From NCBI GenBank assembly GCA_034509735.1, contig JACGWO010000003.1:4960001-5024000 (forward strand): a stretch of DNA of 64,000 nucleotides, written 5' to 3'. Positions 22,798-34,343 of the stretch are shown here, piece after piece. Source of the DNA: Sesamum alatum (taxonomy: Eukaryota > Streptophyta > Magnoliopsida > Lamiales > Pedaliaceae). Numbering within the stretch: position 1 is the stretch's first letter; each line of letters begins with the position of its first letter. The notes below the pieces were generated by a model. That model was not told the origin of the DNA, did no database searches, and saw nothing but the letters and a program-made list of their open reading frames with translations. Position numbers and translations under genes: made by a program.

Positions 22798-24470
22798 GAA
22801 AAGCCCTTTTGGCTTGCTCTTAGATAACACTTGTCTTCTTCATAGACAAGTACTAGCATGACTCATCTTTTCTCCTTTTACACTTGTCTTCTTTATAGAC
22901 AATATTTAGCATGACTCATATTTTTTTCTTTTACACTTGTCTTCATTATAGACAAGCTTTAGCATGACTCATATTTTCTTCTTCATCTAAAGATGAAAAC
23001 AAGTCATGTCTATGTTCAATGAATCTTGTCTTGTGGGCTTGGGCTAAGGTCTTGGGCTTTATCTTAATTTTCAATTGGACTAAGTCCAATTTTAATTAAT
23101 TCCCAACTAATTATTTAGCCCATAATATTTAATTCTTTAATTAAATATAAGCCCAAATCAATTAATCTAATTAATTAATTTTCAAGCTCAAATAGATTCA
23201 TCTTAATTAATCTATCACAAGTCTTACTTAATCAAATTCATGCTTGTGAATTTACACTCCAAAATAAATAATCATATTATTTAATATTCCCATGAAATAA
23301 TTTCATAAATCATTTCAATCAATTAATATAACTCCTTAAATAAATTAATTTATTCTCCATAATTAGTTCTACAAATTAATTCCAATAATTCCATCATGGA
23401 TTTGTGTGTGACCCTTTAGGTTCACTATTCAGCTAGACTTGGGCTTGTATCATATATACAATTTACTTAGCAATTTACTTGCATTAGATTAATTAGATCT
23501 TATCATAATTAATCACCCTGAATTAACTCCTTAATTGGAGGGTACCCATCACCATGGGTGGTCATGCGTGAACCTGTGAGCTACGCGTACCATGCAGATA
23601 CGGTCCCTCCGCTACTAACCTCTCGATCAAAGTCTAGGGCATGGAATTAGTTACTGGTTTCCATTATCGACTTTGATGTTTATGTATCAACTCTTCAAGT
23701 TATGCTTCCAATTTATCAATATAGGAAAAACATTTTTCTCCTATTTGATCAATAGCCATGGTCATGGGCGCGAGGAACGCATAATGTAGAGAACATAGGA
23801 CGTTCATTATCATGTCATGATAGGTAACAGATCCTATCTTGGAACTCACCAATCTCCATGCATGCTTCAACTATGTCTGAAACATGACCGTATAGTGATC
23901 CAGGATGAAACCTGAGACCACATTGTACATGATTAAGTCATAGCCGTCCTATGCACAAGGTTAGTGTGGAATCTCAAGTCTAAGGACTAGTTAGTGCACT
24001 ATCGTAGCCTAGGAGTTCTAGTCATACCGATCATGCCATATAGGGCTTCCATGTGACAACTCCTGCGAGTCAATTCAGTGAACTTGATAACTCTTTATCA
24101 AGCACCCACTAAAGTGCGCAAACGTCATACGTCTCTATCTATGAAACTCGACATTCATCATATGAACGCAACACTTAGTGCAAGTCTTTAAGGAATGGTC
24201 GATGCCCTGTCTCGACTGACTCATCAACTTGGAATACTTTAGATCAAAACCATAGAGGTTAGTTTCATGGTTGCCATCATATGCGCGAACCAACCCCGTA
24301 GCATAATTGATCTAAGGGCTTCAACCAAATGCTCATATAAATATAATGTTAAACGCATATGATGAAGATGGCCAAAGAACATTTCTTAAATTAATATATT
24401 ATTGAAAAAAATTGTATAGAATAGTTTACAAAGAGCCAATCAATTGGCTTGACGGTCACCTATTCTAACA
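22798..24470 (-). repeat. Solo or truncated LTR of a fourth copia family (D)
   Basis: The right edge is the copia terminus TATTCTAACA. It carries the shared LTR signature (GTGTGTGACCCTTTAGGTTCAC, AGCTAGACTTGGGC, ACCATGGGTGG) but is otherwise strongly diverged from A and B, so I treat it as a separate family. The left end lacks a terminus and starts near three hairpin-bearing 53-bp tandem repeats. I see no coding sequence. Confidence 0.72.
22826..22985. repeat. Three 53-bp tandem units, each with a hairpin
   Basis: Units contain CTTGTCT at 22830, 22883 and 22936, an exact 53-bp period. Each is followed 7 bases later by AGACAAG (AGACAA in unit 2) and then TAGCATGACTCAT. The inverted arms are 7 bp. 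Confidence 0.88.
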
Positions 24471-25162
24471 CCAACATCTCGACTTTCATAATTAATCAAT
24501 AAATCCAATTTATCGATTAAATGAGGGCCCGATACAATATCAGCCCGTCCATCCAATGGACTATCCTTTAAGTAATCCAATTACTTATGTATCCTTCGAG
24601 ATTAACTAAAAGTCAATCTCTCAACCTTCTCCGTGATTTGTGTGTGACCCTTTAGGTTCACCCTTAGCTAGACTTAGGCTCGTGTCCCACAAGGGCCCAT
24701 TACCATGGGTGGCCGTCTAGCAACGGTCCATGGCACTAGAGACTAGGTGAATGTTGGTGAGAACATTTAAGAGCCGATTCCGTACGGGTACAGTCCTTCC
24801 GTCTACCGTCTCCCGGCCTTTAGTCTAAGTAATGGAATTGGGTGCCGGTTCCCATCCTTGACTAGGCATCTATGCTTAATACTCGAGACCACGCATGCCT
24901 TATTGCGTCGACACAGAAAACCATTCCCTGTTCGACCAACCACTGTGGCCACAGCTTTAAACAGCATGAACGTGTGTCCGAGTGCATAGGAGATACCACT
25001 GTCACATACTGACAGGAGACGGATCCTCTTCTTGGAACGCACCGTCCTCGCTACACATTCCGACTGCACTGGACAAAGCTTATAATGATCATCTTACAGA
25101 ATGATCACCTCTTGGCAGATCCCACATACAGCCGTCCTGTGCACGTGACTGCCATGGTTCCT
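24471..25162 (-). repeat. A-like LTR fragment (minus)
   Basis: It contains the GATACAATATC, CCATGGGTGG and CTGTGGCCACAG landmarks in A order. It breaks off at GACTGCCATGGTTCCTC. Confidence 0.82.
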
Positions 25163-25845
25163 CTCGATCTAATCGAAAGTTAACCAAATTTATTCACCAC
25201 TCCAAGTCTCATATCCCGAACCTACCAAAGGTTCTTAGACTTGTGAATCCTCTTTTAGTCTTGTGTATTTAGTAACCTTACGGATATCCTTTTTGTATCC
25301 AGTCAAATAGGCTATTGGCGCTCCTAGTAAATACACACTCTCGATCTAATCGAAAGATGACCAGTTTGGTTCACCACTCTAAGTCTAATTCCCCGAACCT
25401 ACCAAAGGTTCTTAGACTTATGAACCCTCTTCTGGTCCTATGTATTCAAGAATCCATAGAAGTCTTTTTGGATCTAATCCAATAGACTATCGGCAAGCCC
25501 ATTTCGTCTAACAAAATTGCTCTTTCGTCTTTTGCTTCTCAGAGAAGATTTGCAAGCTAGCAGATCCAAATCATCTATTGCAAGACTCTTTGCATCTTCC
25601 AACTTCCTCATCCTTAACTTAAGGAAACTGACCTAGCCATGGATGCCGAATCCATAAGTTCATCTTGATTGTATCCATTTTTAGTCATTTCTTTTGAGTA
25701 CTCATAATCCAATTATGGGACAGTATCAAGTGTTTATGTATCAAACGTAGCAGACAAGAATCACCATTCTTTGTCAAAATAAAAGTAATTTTATTGATCA
25801 AATTATTTTATCCAAATTGTCCAACAATAAATGAAACATATTTTT
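25163..25845 (-). pseudogene. Decayed copia internal fragment (gag-pre-integrase region)
   Basis: Two diverged tandem copies of a segment of about 175 bp occupy 25163-25495; both contain TCGATCTAATCGAAAG and GAACCTACCAAAGGTTCTTAGACT. The part from about 25495 to 25760 resembles, on the minus strand, the segment before the integrase finger of copia elements (short matches to the LRKLEDAKSL and DDL-x-x-L-x-x-C-x-S pattern). No open frame survives. The family is uncertain. Confidence 0.5.
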
Positions 25846-26493
25846 TGTTAGAATAGGTGACCAGAAAGCCAATAGGTTTGGCGATTTGTAACCTATTATA
25901 CAACTCGATGTAAATGTAATATTATTACGTGATGAATAAAATGAGTATTTATCACTTCTGGTGCTTACTTTGTTGCGCTCATTTCACATTTGTTAAAACG
26001 GTGTTTAACTTATATCGCAACAAAGCCCACAGACCATGGATAACAACTCGTGCAGTTGGGCCACGCATTGGATGGTGGTCATAAACCAACTGATTAAGAG
26101 TTGGGTCTGAAAACGTTCCAAGTCGAGGACCTCAAGACAGGGCATCGAGAGTCCTATTGAGACTTGCGTCAAGAGTCGTGTTCATTGGATGAGTGTCGTG
26201 TTTCATCGGCGCCAGGCGTGGGACGCCTATACGATCTTGATGGGTTAGTCAACTGGGGTCGAGCCGACTGGACTGACTCGCGGGATCATCATATGGAAGC
26301 CTTGGAGGCTTGGTCGGTATGATTGGTTTTCCCCGGTTCCGATAGTACGGGAGTAATCCTCAGACTTGAGGAATCATGGCAGTCGCGTGCACAGGACGGC
26401 TGTATCTTGGATCTGGCGAGAGGTAATCATTCTGTAAGATGATTATCATAAGCCTCGTCCAGTGTAGTCGGAATGTGCAGCGAGGACGGTGGA
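25846..26493 (+). repeat. A-type LTR 5' part (plus), interrupted by copia B1
   Basis: It starts at the LTR terminus TGTTAGAATAGGTGACCAG and is colinear with the A LTR until CGAGGACGGTGGA, where the B1 LTR begins. GTGGA (26489-26493) is the likely B1 target site; the continuation is not found on the far side. Confidence 0.85.
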
Positions 26494-28503
26494 TGTTAGA
26501 ATAGGTGACCATGTAAGCCAATCTTGGCAGGAATATGTAACCTAGGTCTAGACAATTCTTTGGTATTTGATAAAAACATTTATGAATAAAGAAGTGAAAA
26601 TTCATATGGCAATACTTTGTTTACGTTCACTTATCTGCATTTACATTTCTGTTCACTACGCAAACAAAGCCCACGGACTGAGAAAACGATTTCGGGGACT
26701 GGGACTACGCTTGGAGGTAGGTCCATGAAATCAGTCTTAACGAATCAGTCCGTAAATCTCCAAGTCAAGGAATCCCGAAAATGGGTACCGGGATTCCCTT
26801 TGAGACTTGCACTAAGCATCTGCTGTCGTATTTCATCAACGGGTGACGAAGGTCGTCTAAGCAGTGTTAGTGGGTCAGCATGCTAGGAAGCGGCTGACTG
26901 AGGTGACTCGCGGGAACCGTCTTACGGAGGACCTTGAGTATGGTCAGCAAGGTATGACGTGTTATTCCCGGTTCCAACGGTACAGGCCAAGTCCTTTGAC
27001 TTGAGGAACTGCTGAGTTTACCTGTGCATCAGGTCTGTATCTTAGATATGGTGAGAGATTGCCAAAATACTCTTGAGTAGTCATAAGCCATGTCTAGTGC
27101 AGCTCGGTGTACAAAGTGACAGTAGTTTCCAAGAAAGGATCTGTCTCCTGTCAAAAGGTATTGACAGTTGAGTCTCATGTATGCTCTGTGTCTTGTCCCT
27201 GAAATCTGGTGGCCACAGTAACTGAACAGAAGGGAAAGGTTTCCCTTGTGGCGTTTAGTAAGGACAGACCGACACTTAGGTCCAAAATGGGTACCTGCAT
27301 TTTCCGTGCCCTAGACCCTAAGTGATGAGACCGAAGATAGAAGGACAAGTGTACTGTTAGAGCCTAAATGTTCATCCCCGAATATTTCACTTAGTCTCTA
27401 GTGCCATGGACCGTTGCTAGATGGCCACCCATGGTAACGGGCGGATTTTAGGAATCCGACCAAGTCTAGCTGAATGGTGAACCTAAAGAGTCACACAGTA
27501 TCCACACACACACTTAGTATTTAATTTGGAATTAAATATTGGAGTAAAGGAATGATTAAATTAGATTTAATCGGGTCCTATATTTTGTTGGAGAAATTAA
27601 TTCCTTCTATTTGATAAAGGGAATTAAATTAATAAATAGAATTTATTAAAGGGTTGATTTAATGGGCTTAGAATAAATAATAATATTTATTTATTATATT
27701 ATATTTATTCTTTTAGCCTTTTGGAATATTTAATGGGATTTAAATATTTCATTAAATTAAAATCAACGGTTGAGATGGAAAGGGGAGATGGAAGGCTAGG
27801 ATTCGTTTGACTAGGTCAAACACTAGTTTGACTAGAACTTTGACTAGGTCAAAATCCTAGTCAAATTAGAGTTCTTAGAGTTGGAGTTTAAAGAGGATTA
27901 AACTCCTCCTCTATATAAACCTCTAGCTTCCAACAATTGAAGGATGATGATTCTTGAAAAACACACACAACACACACTCTCTCCCCTTCTCCTTACCTCT
28001 CGTCCGCCCCTCTCTCTTTCTCCAACAAGAAAATATTTTTTTCTTAGTTCTTTTGTTCTTGGAACATTAGAACTTAGATGAATCAATACCGTTAATTGAT
28101 AACGTGTTGTTGATTCATCCACTCCAAAAAATATACACTTGTTCGTTGCTAGCACGACGTGCAAGATTACGTGGGTGGATCATGTGTCACGATTTGGAGG
28201 ATCTCAAGAACGAGATCTCGGTGCAAAACGGGGAACAACGCGAGTAGCCGTTGAAGACGAAAACGACAACAGGTAGGTCTCGTTTTACTTTTTCGTTCCT
28301 TTTTAATTTTCAACTCTATGGCCTCCATGATTTCTTTACATGATTTATAATCATGAGATACACCGAACGCCCGGGAACCTCAAGGGTACACCCCTTGAGC
28401 GTGTTCTTTTAAATTAAAAGCATATTTTAATTTTTCGTATGTTTATTTTTTATCGCGCTTCCGCATTCGCGCAATTCCCGGGACGATCCACCGATTTCTT
28501 TCA
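26494..28503 (+). repeat. 5' LTR of copia B1 (2010 bp)
   Basis: It is bounded by TGTTAGAATAGG and GATTTCTTTCA. U3 holds the conserved copia block, CTGTGGCCACAG-like sequence, six TTGAC cores and a TATA box at 27912-27919. A CT-rich segment and CCCGGGACGATCC follow toward the end. The B3 (48540-50541) and B2 (34344-36344) LTRs are 2002 and 2001 bp. Confidence 0.94.
27807..27919 (+). promoter_or_regulatory. LTR promoter: W-box-type cluster plus TATA box (B1)
   Basis: TTGAC cores occur at 27807, 27828 and 27840 (plus) and, as GTCAA, at 27815, 27848 and 27860 (minus). The TATA box TATATAAA stands at 27912-27919, about 50 bp downstream. The cluster recurs in the other B LTRs (34977-35036, 44860-44925, 49852-49912). 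TTGAC is the core bound by WRKY factors. Stress or defence control is inferred, not shown. Confidence 0.7.
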
Positions 28504-28504
28504 G

Positions 28505-28516
28505 TGGTATAAGAGC
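28505..28516 (+). promoter_or_regulatory. Primer binding site of B1, one-base variant
   Basis: TGGTATAAGAGC differs at one base from the tRNA-Met site TGGTATCAGAGC found in A1, A2, C and the gypsy element. It lies one base after the LTR. Confidence 0.88.
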
Positions 28517-28724
28517 CCGGTTCGGTGTATAGGCCTAGGGTTAATGTGCGTTCTAAGCATGAGACGTGATATTGGCATGTTTTATATGAAATCTTGATTT
28601 TTCTTGATTTTAAGCATGTCGATTTTATTGCTTTTAAATCGTGTGAATCTCTGAATGTTGGTGTTTTTCTATTTTTCTTGGGAAACGGGGTGGAATATTG
28701 AACGAAAAAACAGAGAAACGACGC

Positions 28725-29150
28725 AGCCGGCCAGCCGGGAGGGATGGCCGCGCGCAGCCGCACGCTGCCGGCAGGGCAGACGCGCGCAGGCAAGGGAGGC
28801 CTGCGCGCGCACCGCCCAGCCGGTCGCGCAGGTCCTGGCTGCGCGCAGGCGCTCGCGCAAGACAACGCCTCCAGGGGCGCGCGCACGCAGACGAAGGAGT
28901 CTGCGCGCGCGTGCCCCTCAGGCGTGCCCAGTGCGCGTCTGCGCGCGCGCACTGCGCACGGCACGGCCGGCAGCCAGCAGGCCAGCGCGCGCGCAAAGCA
29001 AGGGAGCCTGCGCGCGCGGCGGCCTGCCGGAATGCCAGGCCGCGCAGCGCGCTGCCGGCCAGGCGCGCGCGCAGGGGCGGTAGGCTGAGCCTGCTGCCCT
29101 GTGCGCGTGCCGGCGGGCCGCTGCCGGCGGCGCGGCGGCGGTGGCTGCTG
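28725..29150. repeat. CG-rich island in the B1 leader
   Basis: It is dominated by GCGCGC runs with recurring AGGGAGCCTGCGCGC and GAGTCTGCGCGCGC motifs that form imperfect dyads with nearby GCGCGCACGCAGAC. It is related to the island of element C. Confidence 0.82.
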
Positions 29151-29176
29151 CTGCTAGGGTTTCAAAACCCTAGCAG
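29151..29176. repeat. Telobox palindrome in the B1 leader
   Basis: CTGCTAGGGTTT and AAACCCTAGCAG form perfect 12-bp arms around CA. AAACCCTA is the plant telobox. In B2 the same site is decayed (about 41651-41676). Confidence 0.85.
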
Positions 29177-30682
29177 TGTTTTTTTCTTTTTTTTTTAATT
29201 ATTTTCAGTTTTTAATTTTGAATTAATTCTGAAAAATCGTTTTTGGTTCAATTATGCCTATTTTTCTAAAGACATTATTTTAGGAGTAAAATAAATTGGA
29301 TTTGGAATCCCGGGGTTATTTTACTTAAAATAACGAGGAAAGGTTTTCCTAAAACGAGAAAATAATATTACCAATATTTGTGTTTTATTTTTCACACGTT
29401 GTGCACATATTCATTTATTATCTTGGATATTTATGATTGGAAATCATATGTTGTTGGTATTTTGTAATTATATGATTGGATCATGTGATTATGTGTGTTG
29501 GATGGAAATGGATTATCGCGAGCCCTAGGCCGGATGTATGGTTTAATTTCTGTTGGGCCTGTGTGCCTCTTTTACTGCTTTCTCCTTCTCTCTTTCTAGT
29601 TGCCTTGGAATAATAAGACATTCTACCTCCCTCCTTATGTACTCCCCCCGGGTTTTCGCTGGGGTTTCTATTTTTAATATGTAATGAGAGTAGACTAGGA
29701 GTGAGGTTTCTATTTTTGTAATTGGTGGAGAAGAAGGAAGGACCACATGGAGAGCCCAGACGGGAGGCCCCTTGGAGTTTTCCATGAAGTGAAGAAAGAA
29801 AAAAAGAGACCAAGGCCCATCAGAATGATGATTGAATTACTATTAATGTAATAGTATAGGACCAACCCTAGATTGACCATAGATCCACTGCGGGCTCAGT
29901 GGGTCGCATAGGATTCGGGCTCATGATCATCCAACAGGGGCGTGCTAGGCTTTAATTTTGCATATGGTTATGATGATGGATGAATGGGTTGTTTATTTAT
30001 CGTATAACTGCTGTGGATGGTTTATTTACGCATTAGGGATGTATGTGTAGATATTTATTTATTTGAGATCTCGGTCATTTCTTACTCTCACATTGGTTGG
30101 ACCAATGTCAAAATATTAGACCCTAGACAAAGTGGACATAAGCTCTAGGAGTTTGTCCATGCCTTCCAATCCATGGCATAGTGAGGAAGCTGCTTTGGGT
30201 CAATAGCGTGGTCTAACAAGTCGTGGCACGTTATTGTACTTAAAGGAAGCTGCATTATGTCATGAACGAAAAACGGGCTGCTGCTACCTGTCTCACGAGT
30301 CGTGGAGGGTACCAGTGGGTCCGTGGCTCGGTCGATTGGGTTGGGTCTAACGCCCAATTAACATGATTCGCTTGGAGTCCTCGAGATCATGTGAAAGGGT
30401 GAGGCAATAATCTTGGGAATCTCGTGGAACGAGAATGGTATGGAATACCTCCCACAGGATCTTTTCCATGCGAATCGTAAAAGCGGGGCATGGGAAAAAT
30501 TGTTGTGGATCCCAAGCCCACTTGGAAAGGATTTCCCGAAAATCACGTTTGAGAGTATCGTGTTTTCGTATAAATAGTGGGAGGATTAAATGACTAAAGT
30601 CCATGCATTTAATTATTTTATCAAACCACCGTCTTTTATTTTCTGCTGATCGCGCGCTGTTTTCTAAAATGTAGATTTTAAA

Positions 30683-33600
30683 ATGTCTAAGAACCCACTT
30701 TCCACCATTCTTGAGACAAACAAATTCAATGGAACAAACTACAACGACTGGTTGCGCAATCTCAGGATAGTCCTAGATTACGAGAACCAAGGCTACGTCA
30801 TGGACGAGCCTCTCCCTAGGACCTTACCGGAAGGATCCATGACAGAAGAACGTGAGACGTTCGAGACATGGCATAAGTATAACCGGAAGGTCCGTAGCAT
30901 CATACTTGCTTCGATGACCAATGAGATTCAGAAGCAATATGAAAGGCTAGACGATGTTCCTTCCATTATGGCTCGCCTTAAGGACTGCTATGCAGTCCCG
31001 GACCGACATACTAGGTATGTTGCGACCAAGGCGTTCTTTGGAACTAAAATGACAGAAGGATCCTCTGTACAAGAGCACGGGGTTAAAATGCTTACCCTGG
31101 TGGAAAAGCTCGAGGACCTAAAGGCAAGTCTCGATAATGAAACGTACATAGATGTGATCCTTCAGTCACTCCCACCCTTCTTTGACCAATTTATCGTCAA
31201 CTACAACATGAACGCACTTGAGAAGGGCATTCATGAGTTGATCAATATGTTGGTGCAATACGAGGGCAACGACTAAGAAGTCCACGCCTTCGGTATTGTT
31301 TGGAGGTGCTTCGACTTCTAATACGAAAGGCAAAGGTGCCGGACGTTGAAAGAAGAAGAAAGGGAAGGGAAAGGCCGTCAAAGCAGCTACGAACACTAAG
31401 AGTGTTCCCATTGCCAAAGAGGGGAAAGGCAAAGGAAAGGGAAAGGTTGTCTCCAAGCAACAGTCAAAGGCATATGACATATGTATCAACTGCCGTGAGA
31501 AAGGGCATTGGAAGAGAGAGTGCCCCAAACTCTTCTCGAACCAAGGTATATATGTGATTGAGGTTAATATGGTCACTAGTTCTTCCTCTTGGGTATTAGA
31601 TACCGGCTGTGGAACTCACATTTGCAATGACTTGCAGGTGTTGAAAAGAAGCAGAAAACTGGGTAGCGGGGACATGATCCTGAAGCTTGGGAATGGCAAG
31701 GCCATCTCGGAAGAAGCAGTAGGATCCGCCACTCTAGTGATTAGTGATAGTATTAGCATAGATTTAGAGCAAGTTTATTTTTGTACCCAGTATGATTAAA
31801 AACATCATTTCCATTCCATTGTTGGACAATAGTGGTTATGAGTTTAGAATAATAAAAATTGCTTTTATTTGATGAGGTGTGGAATTGCTCATCTACTTGG
31901 TACATTGCATAACGGACTCTATATCTTGCAACAAATGAATTTCGTCCTCAATGCACAACACAAACAAAAAATTAGATAATAACGGGAACGCACGTCTGTG
32001 GCACGCTAGGCTAGGTCACATATCCCAAGATAGGATGAAAAGGTTGGTAGACTCAAAGAACCTAGAGGTTGGGGACTTGAGCGATCTACCAACTTGTGAG
32101 TCTTGTCTAAGAGGGAAAATAACCAAGAAGCCCTTTGTAGGACAAAGCAGGCTTGCCACAGGTCTGTTGGACTTGGTCCATACAGACGTATGTGGACCAC
32201 TAAGGACGCAGGCCCGAGGTGGGTTCTCCTACTTTATAACCTTCACCGATGATCATTCGCGGTATGGTTATGTTTACCTGATGAGGTACAAGTCTGAAGC
32301 TCTTGAGAGGTTTAAAGAATTCAGACTTGAAGTCGAGAACCAAACCAACTGCAAAATCAAAATCCTACGGTCGGACCGAGGCGGTGAATACCTTAGTACG
32401 GAGTTCCTAGATTATCTAAAAGAACATGGTATAATATCAGAATGGACACCTCCAGGAACACCACAGTTAAATGGTGTCTCTGAAAGGAGGAATTGAACCC
32501 TGTTGGACATGGTTCGGTCCATGATGAGTTTTACCAAATTGCCCTTATCATTTTGGGGCTATGCACTAGAGACGGCGGCCAAATTATTGAATTTAGCGCC
32601 TACTAGTGTATTGACCAGAACGCCATATGAGATATGGCATGGCAAGCCTGCATCCTACAACTACTTGAAAGTGTGGGGTAGCCCCGCATTCGTCAAGAGG
32701 TTAGTGGGAGATAAGCTAGAATCTAGGTCTAGCTTATGCAGGTTCGTTGGATACCCTCAAGAAACTGCGGGTTATTACTTTTATGACCCCTTGGAACAAA
32801 AGGTGTTTGTTTCAAGAAATGCAGTATTCTTGGAGCAAGGCTTCCTGGAGGATATCCAACCTGATGAGCTGATCCTTGAGGAGTCAAGTGATGGAATCCA
32901 GCCATCAGAGGAGGCCGCGGAACCCTCACTTAGAGGATTCAGGATAGACAGCCGAAGGGCTGACCAACCTCGAGAAGTCCAACATGCTAGGCATGAAGGA
33001 CAGCCTCAGGAACAGCCAGTCCCGGTTCCTGAACCGCCAGCTCCGATACAGTCAGCGCCCACAGTCACCACTAACGTTCCCGTTCTCCGTAGGTCCACTA
33101 GAGAGTCCAGACCTCCAGTGAGATATGGCTTTCTAGGAGCGACCGATCTTTTGGATAACGATCCTAAGACTTATGGAGAAGCGATGTCTGACATCGACTC
33201 CGGGAAATGGCTTGAGGCCATGAAAGCCGAAATGGACTCCATGAGCGAGAACCAAGTTTGGAGTCTTGTAGATCCACCGAAAGGTGTTAAGCCAGTGGGC
33301 TGTAAGTGGGTCTACAAGCACAAACTTGGCGTTGATGGAGAAGTCACAACCTTTAAGGCTAGGCTTGTAGCTAAGGGATACACTCAACGACCCGGGGTCG
33401 ATTTTGAGGATACCTACTCGCCAGTAGCCATTGCTAAGTCTATTCGGATTCTGCTCGCCATAGCAGCATGGTATGACTATGAGATATGGCAGATGGACAT
33501 GAAAACGGCCTTCCTAAACGGTTTCGTTGAAGAAGAGATCTATATGGATCAGCCGCAGGGTTTCACGGTCACTGGAGAAGAACAGAAAGTCTGTCGTCTC

Positions 33601-34343
33601 CACAAGTCCATCTATGGCCTCAAACAAGCCTCCCAAAGTTGGAACATTCGCTTTGATGAAGTAATACGGGGTTATGACTTCATCAAAAACGAATCCGACC
33701 CTTGTGTATACAAGAAGGTCAGTGGGAGTTGAAGAGTGTTCCTAGTGCTTTATGTGGATGACATTCTGCTCATTTGGTAATGACGTTAGAATGTTAGGAA
33801 ACACAAAAGCATGGTTGTCAACCCAGTTTTCCATGAAGGACTTGGGTGAAGCCTCCTACATCCTAGGCATCCAGATTGTCAGGACAGATCTAAAAGGATG
33901 TTAGGACTCACCCAAAACTCGTATATGGAGGAAGTCCTAAAGAGATATTGAATGGACAACTCCAAACGAGGATTCCTTCTAATGAGGCATGGGATCAAGT
34001 TATCCAAGAAACAGTCCCCACAGACTGATGAGGAACTTGAAAGGATGAAAATCATCCCCTATGCTTCTGCCGTAGGTAGCATCCAATATGCGGTCCACTG
34101 CACTAGGCCTGACATTGCATACGCTTTGAGCGTGACAAGCAGATATCAGTCCTGCGCAGGAGAAGCACATTGGAATGCTGTTAAGGGCATCCTTAAGTAC
34201 CTAAGGAGGACTAAGGAGATGTTCTTAGTCTATGGCAATGGAGAACTAATTCTGGAAGGCTTTAGCGACGCTAGCTTCCAGTCTGATGACGATGATGCCA
34301 AGTCTCAATCGGGGTACGTATTCAAACTCAATGGAGGAATAGT
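30683..34343 (+). pseudogene. Broken copia gag-pol polyprotein, element B1
   Basis: Gag opens at MSKNPLSTILETN (197 codons to 31276). An extra G near 31265 shifts the frame before the zinc knuckle. Protease (WVLDTGCGTHI, about 31590) lies in the frame at 31554-31799, ended by an extra T near 31782. Gag-pre-integrase, the HHCC finger and the first half of the integrase core are open at 31951-32496, which ends in TGA just after GVSERRN. The rest of integrase and RT up to DPCVYKKVSGS are open from 32503 to 33732, ended by TGA. The RT YVDD motif follows near 33750 with further indels, then RNase H from 33952 until the B2 insertion. Enzyme order gives a confident copia call. Confidence 0.93.

Larger units (their letters stand above)
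28517..30682 (+). other. Untranslated leader of copia B1
   Basis: This 2.17-kb non-coding leader contains a CG-rich island (28725-29150) and a telobox palindrome (29151-29176). It also has a CCACTG/CAGTGG stem (29885-29902) and two CACGAGTCGTG-type hairpins at about 30201-30236 (apex mutated) and 30294-30304. The hairpins lie 380-480 nt before gag, the same distance as in family A. Open frames in the island are compositional. Confidence 0.78.
26494..34343 (+). mobile_element. Copia B1, 3' end removed by copia B2
   Basis: It has a complete 5' LTR, primer site, leader and gag-pol through most of RNase H. At 34343 it is interrupted by the minus-strand element B2 at the sequence ATAGT. The missing end can be modelled on B3 (48124-50541), giving a full length near 10.3 kb. 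Confidence 0.92.

Noticed and set aside
28443..29198. Open frames of 110-173 codons in the B1 leader
   Set aside because: Low-complexity Arg/Ala/Pro reading of the CG island; no domain and no conservation.
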